DNA of 41,997 nucleotides, from assembly GCF_022662375.1 (NCBI RefSeq), contig NZ_JAKNQL010000036.1:1-41997 (forward strand), read 5' to 3'. A model generated the notes under the pieces. It was not told where the DNA came from, did not search any database, and saw nothing but the letters and a program-made list of their open reading frames with translations. Shown here piece by piece: positions 27,999-37,418 of the stretch (position 1 is its first letter; each line of letters starts with the position of its first letter). This DNA comes from Pseudomonas sp. CROZ-RG-20F-R04-15. Its GTDB lineage: Bacteria; Pseudomonadota; Gammaproteobacteria; Pseudomonadales; Pseudomonadaceae. The translations under genes and the position numbers were made by a program.

Positions 27999-28088
27999 GT
28001 GGGAGCGAGCCTGCTCGCGAAAGCGGTCTGTCAGCCAACTTCTATGTTGGATGTGCCGGCCTCTTCGCGAGCAGGCTCGCTCCCACAG
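27999..28088. repeat. REPIN
   Basis: Two complete inverted REP arms flank a spacer of about 45 bp, between glyA (upstream side) and the 3' end of the traX-like gene. Confidence 0.9.
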
Positions 28089-28091
28089 GGG

Positions 28092-28802
28092 TCAGGTGCA
28101 TGCCGTGCGAACCACGAGCAGCAGGAGGAAATGTGCGGGATAGAGCGCGTACGCCCAGCGCCGCATCGGCGCTGGCTGGAGATGTCGCACATGTCGCAAC
28201 AGGAACATTCCGAGCATGGGCGCAAGCAGACACGTGGCAATGCCAAGGATCGCGACGCTACTGCCGAACCTCGCCGAGTCATACAGCACCTGCCATTGAT
28301 TCGCTGCGAGACAAATCAAACCCGGCAGCAAGCAGAAGTACCACGGGCGGCGAAACACCAGCAGCATCGCCAGCGGCAACAAAACACCGAAGAAGCCGAA
28401 CATCAGCCGTTCCGGGAAAACTATCGCCAGCACCAGCGCAGCAACGCCCAGCAATCGCGACATGATCGAGGGATCCTGCCACCCCCGCGCCACCAGCAAG
28501 CCCAACGTCAGCGTCGGCATCACGTTCAACGTACCGGGCTCTGGAATGTACAACCGATAGGGAATTTCACTCACCACACTGAACAGCAACAACCACCCCA
28601 GATAGCGCCATTCCATCCTCCGCGAACCATCGCGCGAAAGATTCGCCGCCATCGCCAGACAAAACCACGGAAACGCCAGCCGCCCCGGCACATACAGCCA
28701 ATCGGCGGAGAACCCGACATATCGCAGGTGATCGAGCAACATGCTCAGCAGTGCCAGCCACTTGAGCAGATCCAGCGCGCCGTCGCGTTTGCTCAGGTGC
28801 AT
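28092..28802 (-). CDS. TraX-family membrane protein
   Basis: This 236-aa protein starts MHLSKRDGALDLLKWLALLSMLLDHL and has about seven hydrophobic segments. The N-terminal pattern (LDLLKWLA...MLLDHL) and RLAFPWFCL match the TraX family, named for the F-plasmid pilin acetylase, though chromosomal copies are of unknown function and no conjugation genes are nearby. ATG at 28802 was chosen over an upstream extension because it begins the conserved region. It diverges from the threonine aldolase gene. Confidence 0.83.
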   Translation of the reverse strand: MHLSKRDGALDLLKWLALLSMLLDHLRYVGFSADWLYVPGRLAFPWFCLAMAANLSRDGSRRMEWRYLGWLLLFSVVSEIPYRLYIPEPGTLNVMPTLTLGLLVARGWQDPSIMSRLLGVAALVLAIVFPERLMFGFFGVLLPLAMLLVFRRPWYFCLLPGLICLAANQWQVLYDSARFGSSVAILGIATCLLAPMLGMFLLRHVRHLQPAPMRRWAYALYPAHFLLLLVVRTACT

Positions 28803-28928
28803 AATCGTCCTACAAACTGGTAATTTCCTGTACGTGACATCCCGTGTGCTCCCCGGAAGATCTTCGGTAAAGTGCGCACCCTCATTGACCACGAGCCTTC
28901 ACAAGAGTCTCGACCACGGAAGCCGGCC

Positions 28929-29969
28929 ATGACCGACAAGAGCCAACAATTCGCCAGCGACAACTATTCCGGAATCTGCCCTGAAGCCTGGGCTGCAATG
29001 GAACAGGCCAACCACGGCCACCAGCGCGCGTATGGCGACGATGAATGGACCGCACGCGCGTCCGATCATTTCCGCAAACTGTTCGAAACCGACTGCGAAG
29101 TGTTCTTCGCCTTCAACGGCACCGCCGCCAACTCGCTGGCCCTGTCGTCGCTGTGCCAGAGTTACCACAGCGTGATCTGCTCGGAAACCGCCCACGTCGA
29201 AACCGACGAATGCGGCGCCCCGGAATTCTTCTCCAACGGTTCGAAACTGCTGATCGCCGGCACTGAAAACGGCAAGATCACCCCGCAATCGATCCGCGAA
29301 GTCGCGCTCAAGCGCCAGGACATTCACTACCCGAAACCGCGTGTGGTTACCCTGACCCAAGCCACCGAAGTCGGCAGCGTCTACACCCCGGAAGAAGTCC
29401 GCGCCATCAGCGCCACTTGCAAGGAACTGGGCTTGCACCTGCACATGGACGGCGCGCGTTTCTCCAACGCCTGCGCCTTCCTCGGCTGCTCGCCAGCCGA
29501 TCTGACCTGGAAGGCCGGTGTTGACGTGCTGTGTTTTGGCGGCACGAAAAACGGCATGGCCGTGGGTGAAGCGATCCTGTTCTTCAACCACAAACTGGCC
29601 GAAGACTTCGATTACCGCTGCAAACAGGCCGGGCAACTGGCGTCGAAAATGCGTTTCCTCTCGGCACCGTGGGTCGGCATCCTCGAAAACGACGCCTGGC
29701 TGGAATACGCCCGCCACGCCAACCACTGCGCGCAATTGCTGGCCGAACTGGTCAGCGACATTCCGGGCGTCGAACTGATGTTCCCGGTGCAGGCCAACGG
29801 CGTGTTCCTGCAACTCTCGGAACCGGCCATCGCCGCGCTGACCGCGAAGAACTGGCGCTTCTACACCTTCATCGGCAAGGGCGGCGCACGCTTCATGTGC
29901 TCGTGGGACACCGAAGAAGAACGCGTCCGCGAACTCGCCCGCGACATCCGCGAAGTCATGTCCGCCTGA
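28929..29969 (+). CDS. ltaE: Low-specificity L-threonine aldolase
   Basis: This 346-aa PLP enzyme of the beta-eliminating lyase family cleaves L-threonine or L-allo-threonine to glycine and acetaldehyde. Visible marks are FASDNYSGICPEAW, HLHMDGARFSNA and the PLP lysine in DVLCFGGTKNGMAVGEA. The ATG at 28929 begins the family's usual N-terminus. Its position next to glyA and the sox genes links it to glycine metabolism. The same neighbourhood is known in P. aeruginosa, where the gene is called ltaA. Confidence 0.93.
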   Translation: MTDKSQQFASDNYSGICPEAWAAMEQANHGHQRAYGDDEWTARASDHFRKLFETDCEVFFAFNGTAANSLALSSLCQSYHSVICSETAHVETDECGAPEFFSNGSKLLIAGTENGKITPQSIREVALKRQDIHYPKPRVVTLTQATEVGSVYTPEEVRAISATCKELGLHLHMDGARFSNACAFLGCSPADLTWKAGVDVLCFGGTKNGMAVGEAILFFNHKLAEDFDYRCKQAGQLASKMRFLSAPWVGILENDAWLEYARHANHCAQLLAELVSDIPGVELMFPVQANGVFLQLSEPAIAALTAKNWRFYTFIGKGGARFMCSWDTEEERVRELARDIREVMSA

Positions 29970-29982
29970 TAGCCCCATCCCC

Positions 29983-30072
29983 TGTGGGAGCGAGCCTGCT
30001 CGCGAAGAGGCCGTGTCAAACAACACAGATGTTGAATGACACACCGCTTTCGCGAGCAGGCTCGCTCCCACA
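29983..30072. repeat. REPIN
   Basis: Two inverted REP arms directly follow the threonine aldolase stop; likely functions as or near a transcript end. Confidence 0.9.
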
Positions 30073-30171
30073 AAAACTCGCCCACTCAGCCCTCCTAGTT
30101 CGCACCTGAAGACTTGGTCTACATTGTCTGTCGAGCCCTTCGCTCACATAACAATAAGCAGGAGCATCGGC

Positions 30172-30996
30172 ATGTCGTTACAAGGCAAAACCCTGTTCAT
30201 CACCGGCGCCAGCCGTGGCATTGGCCGTGAGATTGCGCTGCGCGCCGCAAGGGACGGGGCGAATATCGTCATTGCGGCGAAAAGCGCCGAAGCCCACGCC
30301 AAACTGCCCGGCACCATCCACAGCGTCGCCGCCGAAGTCGAAGCCGCGGGCGGCAAGGCCCTCGCGTTGCGGGTAGATGTGCGTGATGAAGACGCCGTGC
30401 GTCAGGCACTCGCGCAGGCCAACGAGCATTTCGGCGGCATCGATGCGCTGGTGAACAACGCCGGGGCGATCAAGTTGACGGGTGTGCAACACATCGAACT
30501 CAAGCGTTTCGACCTGATGCACCAGATCAACACCCGCGCAGTGCTGCTGTGCAGCCAGGCCGCCCTGCCCTATCTGAAAAAAACCTCGGGGCACATTCTC
30601 AACCTGTCGCCACCGCTGAATCTGGCGAGCAAGTGGTTTGCGCAGTTCAGCCCGTACACCGTGACCAAGTACGGCATGAGCATGTTGACGCTGGGGATGA
30701 ATGAGGAATTTGCGAGTTATGGGATCAGCGTCAATTCATTGTGGCCGCAGACGATGATTGCCACGGCGGCGATTGAGTTTCAGTTGGGCAATCGGGAGTC
30801 GTTCAAGCAGGCGCGCCTACCTTCGATCATGGCGGATGCGGCGCATGTGATTCTGGATAGCAGCGAGCGGCAGATCACTGGGCGGTTGTTGATTGATGAG
30901 GAGGTTTTGCGGGAGAGCGGTGTGACGGAGTTCGGTCAATATCGCTTTGATCGAGAAAGCGACGCGGCACTAATGCCGGATTTGTTTATCGACTGA
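30172..30996 (+). CDS. Short-chain dehydrogenase/reductase (HSDL2-like)
   Basis: This 274-aa NAD(P)-dependent oxidoreductase has TGASRGIG at 11-18, VNNAGAI, a catalytic Ser in LNLSPPLNL and the Tyr-Lys pair in YTVTKYGMS. The PPLNL and SVNSLWPQTMIATAA stretches resemble the hydroxysteroid-dehydrogenase-like 2 group of SDRs. CAGGAGC precedes the ATG at 30172. It stands alone; the substrate is unknown. The codon composition shifts to less GC-rich third positions after about 30690. Confidence 0.9.
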   Translation: MSLQGKTLFITGASRGIGREIALRAARDGANIVIAAKSAEAHAKLPGTIHSVAAEVEAAGGKALALRVDVRDEDAVRQALAQANEHFGGIDALVNNAGAIKLTGVQHIELKRFDLMHQINTRAVLLCSQAALPYLKKTSGHILNLSPPLNLASKWFAQFSPYTVTKYGMSMLTLGMNEEFASYGISVNSLWPQTMIATAAIEFQLGNRESFKQARLPSIMADAAHVILDSSERQITGRLLIDEEVLRESGVTEFGQYRFDRESDAALMPDLFID

Positions 30997-31000
30997 AAAG

Positions 31001-31307
31001 CCCCTCACCCTAGCCCTCTCCCAGAGGGAGAGGGGACTGATTGGGGTATATTCGAGAATTACGCCGACGTGAAACTGCTTTGCCGAATCCATAATCGATA
31101 AGGTCGTTCAGGTCGATGCAGAACGCCAGACACCTCGGTCGGCCCTCTCCCGGAGGGAGAGGGGACTGATTGGGGGATGCTTGAGGAATACGCCGACCTG
31201 AATCTGCTTTGCCGAATCCATAATCGATAAGGTCGTTCAGGTCGATGCAGAACGCCAGACACCTCGGTCGGCCCCCTCTCCCTCTGGGAGAGGGCTGGGG
31301 TGAGGGG
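31001..31307. repeat. Family C repeat, tandemly duplicated (2 x 129 bp)
   Basis: Unit 1 is 31014-31142 and unit 2 is 31143-31271. They differ by roughly a dozen bases, all near the left part, and the last about 70 bp are identical. Outer ends are CCCCTCACCCTAGCCCTCTC and GGGAGAGGGCTGGGGTGAGG. It lies between the convergent SDR and gbcB genes and fills that gap. Confidence 0.88.
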
Positions 31308-31333
31308 CAAGCCATACGCAAAAAATCGCCCAC

Positions 31334-32434
31334 TCAGAAATCGATACGGACGTCGCCTTTAGGCACACTGCAGCACGACAAGATAAACCCTTCAGCCTCG
31401 TCGTCCTCGGTAATCCCGCCGTTGTGCTCCATCTCCACTTCCCCCCCCAGCTTGAGCACCTTGCACGTCCCGCAAATCCCCATCCCGCAAGCTTTCGGAA
31501 TCATCAAGCCAAGCTTGGCCGCCGCCGCATGCACCGTCTCGCCCGGTGCCACACGAATGCTCTTGCCCGACGAGGTGAATTCGACCTGATGCAGATCCGC
31601 CGCATCGATTTCTGGCGCATCCGCAGCCTGCTCGGCCTGTTCCACCGCATCAGCACGCGCTTCCGGCGGCGTGGCACCGAACGATTCCTCGTGATAACGC
31701 GACATGTCGTACCCGGCCACTTCCAGCAACCGCTTGACCGCATTCATGTACGGCGTCGGGCCGCAGCAGAACACTTCGCGCTCAAGGAAGTCCGGCACCA
31801 TCAGCTCAAGCATCTTGTGATTCAGGTAACCGCGATACCCGGCCCATGGCTCACCCAAGCCATGCTTCTCGCAAATCAGGTGCAGGCTGAAGTTGTCGAT
31901 CCGCGACGCCATGTGTTCCAGCTCGCGGTGGTAAATGATGTCCTTCGGCGAGCGCGCGCTGTGGATAAAGGTCATGTCGACGTTGGCGTTGGTGTCGTAA
32001 AACCAGCGCGCCATCGACATGCACGGCGTGATCCCCACGCCGCCGCTGAGATAAAGCACTTTCGGACTCGGGAAGTCGATTGCATTAAACAGCCCGACCG
32101 GCCCGTGCACCGCCAACTCTTGCCCCTCGTGAAGCGTGTCGTGCAGCCAGTTGGAAACCTTGCCGCCCGGCACGCGCTTGATCGTCACCGAAAAGCTGTA
32201 CGGCACCGACGGCGAACTGGAAATCGTGTACGAGCGCATGATCGGCTGGCCTTCGATTTCCAGCTCCAGGGTCACAAACTGCCCGGGCTTGAAGAAGAAC
32301 AGGATCGGCTGGTCGGCCATGAAACAGAAGGTGCGCACGTCCCAGGTTTCCTGGATGACTTTGACGCAACGGACGATGTGTCGGCCATTGGCCCAGGTCT
32401 GGGTGGTGACCGGATTCAGGAAGCTGTTGGACAT
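31334..32434 (-). CDS. gbcB: Glycine betaine demethylase reductase subunit
   Basis: This 366-aa flavin-iron-sulfur reductase has an FAD domain (about 20-120; MRSYTISSSP), an NAD(P)H domain (about 125-250; VLYLSGGVGITPCMSMARWF, FCCGPTPYMNAV) and a C-terminal plant-type 2Fe-2S domain (CGMGICGTCKVLKL ... SCCSVP). It passes electrons from NAD(P)H to the GbcA oxygenase. ATG at 32434 follows GGAG; an upstream in-frame GTG at 32446 is less likely. It is divergent from gbcA, as in P. aeruginosa. Confidence 0.95.
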   Translation of the reverse strand: MSNSFLNPVTTQTWANGRHIVRCVKVIQETWDVRTFCFMADQPILFFFKPGQFVTLELEIEGQPIMRSYTISSSPSVPYSFSVTIKRVPGGKVSNWLHDTLHEGQELAVHGPVGLFNAIDFPSPKVLYLSGGVGITPCMSMARWFYDTNANVDMTFIHSARSPKDIIYHRELEHMASRIDNFSLHLICEKHGLGEPWAGYRGYLNHKMLELMVPDFLEREVFCCGPTPYMNAVKRLLEVAGYDMSRYHEESFGATPPEARADAVEQAEQAADAPEIDAADLHQVEFTSSGKSIRVAPGETVHAAAAKLGLMIPKACGMGICGTCKVLKLGGEVEMEHNGGITEDDEAEGFILSCCSVPKGDVRIDF

Positions 32435-32480
32435 GCTGTTCTCCACGGCCGACTGTCGGCCTCATGTCGGCGATTCTGCG

Positions 32481-32535
32481 TATAGCGCGAACCGCCCGTT
32501 TACCTATCCGCGACATTGACATACTTATCGCGACC
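32481..32535. promoter_or_regulatory. Direct-repeat cluster in the gbcB-gbcA control region
   Basis: Three related blocks, TATAGCGCGAACC (32481), TATCCGCGACAT (32505) and TATCGCGACC (32526), are spaced about 23 and 20 bp apart on the same strand within the 297-bp divergent gap. Direct repeats near two helical turns apart suit an AraC-type regulator, and gbc genes are GbdR-controlled in P. aeruginosa. The link to GbdR is inferred. Confidence 0.35.
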
Positions 32536-32731
32536 AGCCCCCAACCACCGGGGGTTGCGCGTCGGGAACAGATTGCACCATGTCGCCCATGGATAAGGTT
32601 GCGCCCTGCGCCGGGCCCACACTCGCCCCAACACCAAGACAGCTTCTTTACACCTTGCGTAGCAACCGTTAGCAACACACCTGATCAGCCACTATTCGCC
32701 GGCCACGCAGATGGCCATGAGGATCACATCG

Positions 32732-34027
32732 ATGGACGTCACCGCAAAAATCAGCCTGGGCGATCCGCTGGAACCCGCACGCAAGGCCACCGCACAAATG
32801 CTCCAGGAGCGCGAGCGCACCTTTTCACTGCCACAGCCGTTCTATAGCGATGAACGGCTGTTCGATATCGACATGCAGGAGATCTTCCAGAAAGAGTGGT
32901 TGATCGCTGGCATGACCTGCGAAATCCCGGCCAAGGGCAACTACCTGACCCTGCAGATCGGCAAAAACCCGATCATCGTCATTCGTGGCGCCGAGGGTGT
33001 GGTGCATGCGTTCCACAACGTCTGCCGCCACCGTGGCTCGCGCCTGTGCACCAGTGAAAAAGGCAAGGTCGCCAAACTGGTCTGTCATTACCACCAATGG
33101 ACCTACGAGCTGGACGGTCGCCTGCTATTCGCTGGCACCGAGATGGGCGCCGACTTCGACATGAAGCAGTACGGCCTGAAACCGGTGAACGTGAAGACTG
33201 CCGGCGGTTACATCTTCATCAGCCTGGCCGAGAACCCGCCGGCCATTGATGACTTCCTGTCTACGCTGAACCACTACATGGAACCGTACGACATGGAGAA
33301 CACCAAGGTGGCGATCACCACCACCTTGATGGAGAAGGCCAACTGGAAACTGGTGCTGGAAAACAACCGCGAGTGCTACCACTGCAACGCGTCGCACCCG
33401 GAACTGCTGAAAACCCTGCTGGAATGGGACGACGTCACCGACCCGCGCGCCGATCAGGCGTTCAAGGATCACGTCGCCGCCTCCGCTGCTGCCTGGGAAG
33501 CCGAAAAGATCCCCTACGCCCATGCCAGTTTCGGCCTGCGCAACCGCATCGTGCGCATGCCGCTGCTCAAAGGCACCGTGTCGATGACCCTCGACGGCAA
33601 GCAGGGCTGCGCGAAACTGATGGGCCGCATCAAAAACCCGGACCTCGGCTCGATGCGCATCCTGCACCTGCCGCATTCGTGGAACCACTGCATGGGCGAT
33701 CACATCATCGTCTTCACCGTGTGGCCGATCAGCGCGCAGGAAACCATGGTCACCACCAAGTGGATCGTGCACAAGGATGCGGTTGAAGGCGTGGATTACG
33801 ACGTCGAGCGTATGCGTCAGGTGTGGGATGCGACCAACGATCAGGATCGTCGTCTGGCGGAAGAGAACCAGCGCGGGATCAATTCGACGGCGTATCAGCC
33901 TGGGCCTTATTCGAAGACTTATGAGTTTGGCGTGGTCAACTTCGTCGACTGGTACAGCGAGCGCTTGCTGAACAACCTTGGGGCCGAGCCTGCGCCCTAC
34001 CTCAAAGGTGTCCCCGTTCAGGGCTGA
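32732..34027 (+). CDS. gbcA: Glycine betaine demethylase oxygenase subunit (Rieske)
   Basis: This 431-aa Rieske non-haem iron oxygenase removes a methyl group from glycine betaine, giving dimethylglycine and formaldehyde. The Rieske cluster ligands are C98-x-H100 and C118-x2-H121 (VCRHRG, VCHYHQW); the mononuclear iron site is in NRECYHCNASHPEL. The start at 32732 is preferred over ATGs at 32711 and 32717 because AGGA lies 9 bp before it. It pairs with divergent gbcB; the products feed the sox/glyA/fdhA genes upstream in this window. Confidence 0.96.
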   Translation: MDVTAKISLGDPLEPARKATAQMLQERERTFSLPQPFYSDERLFDIDMQEIFQKEWLIAGMTCEIPAKGNYLTLQIGKNPIIVIRGAEGVVHAFHNVCRHRGSRLCTSEKGKVAKLVCHYHQWTYELDGRLLFAGTEMGADFDMKQYGLKPVNVKTAGGYIFISLAENPPAIDDFLSTLNHYMEPYDMENTKVAITTTLMEKANWKLVLENNRECYHCNASHPELLKTLLEWDDVTDPRADQAFKDHVAASAAAWEAEKIPYAHASFGLRNRIVRMPLLKGTVSMTLDGKQGCAKLMGRIKNPDLGSMRILHLPHSWNHCMGDHIIVFTVWPISAQETMVTTKWIVHKDAVEGVDYDVERMRQVWDATNDQDRRLAEENQRGINSTAYQPGPYSKTYEFGVVNFVDWYSERLLNNLGAEPAPYLKGVPVQG

Positions 34028-34039
34028 TGTCTTCTGCTT

Positions 34040-34147
34040 GATCGTTCCCACGCTCTGCGTGGGAATGCCTCAACGGACGCTCCGCGTTCGGCCTTTGGGA
34101 CGCAGAGCGTCCCGGGCTGCATTCCCACGCGGAGCGTGGGAACGATC
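34040..34147. repeat. Family B palindromic repeat
   Basis: A 108-bp inverted repeat begins GATCGTTCCCACGCTCTGCG and ends with the near-inverse. It lies between the convergent gbcA and metallophosphoesterase genes, where it may act as a two-way transcript end. Confidence 0.9.
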
Positions 34148-34149
34148 AG

Positions 34150-35394
34150 TCAGTACGATGACCACCTCACCGATCCATCCTCACCAATAAACTCCTCAAA
34201 AATCTCCTCACCCACCAACCGGATCTTCGCGTACCCGTTCAACACCCGCAGCGGATACGCCGGGTCGTTGGCATCCTGCGTCTCCGACCACAACACCCGC
34301 GAGTGCCCGTTCAGCTCACTGGAATTGCCGTAGGGAATCGCCCCGTGCCCGGCGCAACGTGCCTGCAAACCACCCTGCTGCGCATAAACAATGCCGTTGT
34401 GCAGATGTCCCCAATACCAGTAATCCGGTTCCCGCCCCAGCGCATCGCACACCGGTTGATACAGCGCGGTCTTGTTGTGCCCGGAGATATCGAAGCCTTG
34501 ATGATGGCTGAGCACCATGATTTTTTTTCGTTTCGGCAGACCTTTCATCCACTCGATCTGCGGCTCGTTCAAGGTGCCGTCCATGTACAGATTCATCGCA
34601 TCCGACGCATAGGCAGAATCCAGCCCGACCACCAGCCAGTCATCGTTGATCAAGGCGAAATAGCTGGTGCCCTGCTGCCCTGGAAAACGCTTGGCCAGTT
34701 CCTTGAAATAACCGTGGGCGCCGCTGTACATCTCGTGGTTGGAGTTGAGGGTGAATGAGCCATGGGTGCCCATTGGCCAACCGGCCATGTCGACGTCTTC
34801 CTGTGAATGGCTGCCGGCGTAATACACATCGCCCAGGTGAATGGTGAAATCGGCCTGGGCCAGTTGCATCTGATTGGCCACCGACACCGCTGGCGCATGG
34901 CTGTCGAACGGCCCGGTGCCCCAGTCGCCAGCAATCGCCAGGGTTACGTCGCGATCCATCTGCACTACGGCCGGATCAGTGCCAAACGTCGCGTGATGGC
35001 GCAGGTTCTCGATCCACTTCAGCAGCGCTTCGCTCCATAACAAATCAAGCAGTTCCCACTTGCGACAACCCAGCAGCGTGCCGTCCTTCAGCACGCGGGT
35101 CGCCAGTTGATCGGGCGATTGCGGCAGCGGCGTGGCATTGCCGATGCGCAGGATCGACAAGCCATGGGACAACTCCCACGGCACGGCGGGTTCGTCGTCC
35201 GGCAACTCGCCGTTTTTCAGCACGTACTGCGCCTGATCATGCCCGCGCTGCAGCAACTTGATGATCGCCTGAAACTCCTGCGGCTCCAGCTCGCTGATGA
35301 GTTTCATCCAGGCCATTTCCATTCGCGTGAACAAGCCGTGAATGCGCACTTTGACCTTGTCGTACTCGTGTTCCCAATGACTGACCAGTGACAT
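34150..35394 (-). CDS. Metallophosphoesterase (calcineurin-like)
   Basis: This 414-aa protein has the dimetal phosphoesterase motifs in order: LAIAGDWGTG, FTIHLGDVYYAGS, NSNHEM, VLSHHQGFD and WGHLHNG. The first 130 residues are a helical N-terminal region (MAWMKLISELEPQEFQAIIKLLQRG) not typical of the catalytic fold. No signal peptide is seen, so it is probably cytoplasmic. GGAGAGAGG precedes the ATG. It is 24 bp after the cytochrome gene and is the last gene of the GMC-fusion operon. The substrate is unknown; a phosphorylated lipid or alcohol would fit the operon, by inference. Confidence 0.87.
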   Translation of the reverse strand: MSLVSHWEHEYDKVKVRIHGLFTRMEMAWMKLISELEPQEFQAIIKLLQRGHDQAQYVLKNGELPDDEPAVPWELSHGLSILRIGNATPLPQSPDQLATRVLKDGTLLGCRKWELLDLLWSEALLKWIENLRHHATFGTDPAVVQMDRDVTLAIAGDWGTGPFDSHAPAVSVANQMQLAQADFTIHLGDVYYAGSHSQEDVDMAGWPMGTHGSFTLNSNHEMYSGAHGYFKELAKRFPGQQGTSYFALINDDWLVVGLDSAYASDAMNLYMDGTLNEPQIEWMKGLPKRKKIMVLSHHQGFDISGHNKTALYQPVCDALGREPDYWYWGHLHNGIVYAQQGGLQARCAGHGAIPYGNSSELNGHSRVLWSETQDANDPAYPLRVLNGYAKIRLVGEEIFEEFIGEDGSVRWSSY

Positions 35395-35418
35395 GGCGTA
35401 ATCCTCTCTCCGTAAGGT

Positions 35419-37287
35419 TCACAGGGTTTTCATGAATTCGATCAGCGCCCGCTTGTCGTCGTCCGACAGCGTCGTGCCGTACAGGTGGCCCGTGTTGTGG
35501 TTGCCCTCCAGACGCGTGTCGTATTTGAAGTCGGCCGAGGCTTTGGCCTGGGCGCCGCTGGTGACGAAACCGACGTTGACCGGGTCGTAGATGTCCGAGC
35601 CGGTGATGAACGTCTGCGGACGTTTTTCCGCTGGTTGCAGCAAGTCCCACAGCGTCGGCACCGAGCCGTTGTGCAGGTACGGCGCACGCAGCCAGACACC
35701 GTCGGTGGGCGTGTTGCTGTAGCTCTGGGTCTTGCGGTAGGCGCCGAAATCGAACGGTGGCTTTTTGAAGGAGTGGAACGCGGCCACCAAACCTGTGGTG
35801 AAAGAGTCGAGCCGATGGGGATCGGTGCCGAGCTGGTCGATATTGGTCGTGACCTGTCCCGTGTCGGCGCGGCCGAAGTCATGACACGCGGCGCAGTTGG
35901 CCGCCCAGATCGGCTTGCCCTGCGCGACTTTCGCTTGATCCAGCGTCCACGGCCACACGGGCGCCTTGTGCCCGAGCAGCCAGTTGGTCACGCGGTTGAA
36001 GCTGGGCGGCAATACCGATTCCGGCGTCGCGCCCACGGCCATTGCGGCGGCGTAGTTGCGTTCGTGGATCTTGTTGTTATTGCCGTCCCAGTGCAGGTAC
36101 ATCGATTCCCGCGGTTTCTGGTTCCACACCTGCGGCAGATCGACGGTGCCGATGGTCGAGTCATCCGGGAAGCCGAACACCACCATTTTCGTCGGGTTGA
36201 AGGTGTCGGTGCGCCCCGGGCCCTGTTGCGGACGCAGCTTCTGCCAGGCGTAGGCCTGTTTCTGCTTGAGCAATGCGCTTTTGGCCATCGGCATGATCAG
36301 ATAGCGGTTGTAGAGTTTTTCGAAGAAGCCCAACTGGAATTTGCTGTTGATCGCCGCCATCACCGCGTCGGTGGTGAATTTCGGATCGCTGGCGCAATCG
36401 TAGGCAAACCACTGGAAGGCTTGCAGTTGCAGGGTGTTGGCCGGTGCACTCGGGACATTGACGGCGACGTCGCTGGCATTGGCGCGGTAAGAGCCGGTGT
36501 GGCACAGCGCGCAGTTTGGCTCTACCGTCGGGTAACCGATCTGCCGCTTGGCCATGCCGATCGGCAGGTCCTTGCCGTTTTCAAAGAGGAAACCGAAAAC
36601 CTCCCAGCCACCGGGTTTGGGCATTTTCTCCGGACACATCTGCGGCAGCACGGCGAACAGGTAATACGGGATGCGCGCTTCGATGCCGAGACCGATGGCG
36701 GCGTATTTGTAGTGGTCTTCGTCGGAAGCATATTCCTGCTCAGGAACGACGCGAAGCATCTGATACCAGGTTTCGTAACCGATGAAACCGAGCACCGTGA
36801 CCACCACCAGCGTGCCGATCTTGAAGGCGTGGCTCTGCCATTGTCGCTGCCACGCCGCGCGCCATTCGCGCCAACCATCGCAGAGCAACGCCCACGGCCG
36901 ATTTTCCGGCGTGGTGCCGAGGTAGAGCAGAATGCCGAGGATCAAAAAGAAGCTCAGATCGCCCATCAGCATCGGCACGAACACCGAGCCCTGGATGCTG
37001 GTGTTGATCAGGTAGATCCAGAAGATCACCGCGATCAGCCGCGTCAGCACACACAACCAGGAATGCACCACGTAGCGCGGTGCGTTGAAACCCGACGGCA
37101 TGTAAAACACGCTGATGCCGACCAGCAGCATGCCGGCGTTTTCCAGCCATGGGTCGGAGAGTTGCGGCGGCAGCCCGACCACCGATGTCAGCAACCCCGG
37201 CGCGAACAGCGCGGGGATGGCAAACACCATGTTCATCGCAATGCCGATCCAGATGAAGCGTTGAAACCAGCGGATGTAGCTGTCCAT
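35419..37287 (-). CDS. Membrane-anchored dihaem cytochrome c
   Basis: This 622-aa protein starts with four hydrophobic segments (about 8-32, 48-68, 76-100, 104-126) and a fifth at about 160-180. A long extracytoplasmic part has two covalent haem sites, CALCH at 259-263 and CAACH at 465-469. The second half (GKPIWAANCAACHDFGRADTG ... GVWLRAPYLHNGSVPTLWDLL) resembles cytochrome-c peroxidase/thiosulfate-type c domains. ATG at 37287 follows GGGGAAC. It lies between the GMC-hydrolase fusion and the phosphoesterase, so it probably takes electrons from the flavoenzyme. The gap to the fusion gene, 131 bp, holds a family B repeat. Confidence 0.86.
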   Translation of the reverse strand: MDSYIRWFQRFIWIGIAMNMVFAIPALFAPGLLTSVVGLPPQLSDPWLENAGMLLVGISVFYMPSGFNAPRYVVHSWLCVLTRLIAVIFWIYLINTSIQGSVFVPMLMGDLSFFLILGILLYLGTTPENRPWALLCDGWREWRAAWQRQWQSHAFKIGTLVVVTVLGFIGYETWYQMLRVVPEQEYASDEDHYKYAAIGLGIEARIPYYLFAVLPQMCPEKMPKPGGWEVFGFLFENGKDLPIGMAKRQIGYPTVEPNCALCHTGSYRANASDVAVNVPSAPANTLQLQAFQWFAYDCASDPKFTTDAVMAAINSKFQLGFFEKLYNRYLIMPMAKSALLKQKQAYAWQKLRPQQGPGRTDTFNPTKMVVFGFPDDSTIGTVDLPQVWNQKPRESMYLHWDGNNNKIHERNYAAAMAVGATPESVLPPSFNRVTNWLLGHKAPVWPWTLDQAKVAQGKPIWAANCAACHDFGRADTGQVTTNIDQLGTDPHRLDSFTTGLVAAFHSFKKPPFDFGAYRKTQSYSNTPTDGVWLRAPYLHNGSVPTLWDLLQPAEKRPQTFITGSDIYDPVNVGFVTSGAQAKASADFKYDTRLEGNHNTGHLYGTTLSDDDKRALIEFMKTL

Positions 37288-37299
37288 ATCAGTTCCCCA

Positions 37300-37406
37300 G
37301 ATCGTTCCCACGCTCCGCGTGGGAATGCCGCCATGGACGCTCTGCGTCCGCTCTTGGGACGCAGAGCGTCCCGGGATGCGTTCCCACGCGGAGCGTGGGA
37401 ACGATC
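37300..37406. repeat. Family B palindromic repeat
   Basis: A 107-bp inverted repeat with ends GATCGTTCCCACGCTCCGCG and near-inverse, located in the gap between the fusion gene and the cytochrome gene of one operon. Confidence 0.9.
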
Positions 37407-37418
37407 AACGATCGGCGG

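Noticed and set aside
28092..28802. Conjugative element suggested by the TraX-like gene
   Set aside because: There are no other transfer, relaxase or plasmid genes nearby and TraX-like genes occur alone on Pseudomonas chromosomes.
31014..31271. tRNA or structured small RNA in the tandem repeat
   Set aside because: Nothing in it looks like a cloverleaf; the structure is explained by short hairpin ends of the repeat family.
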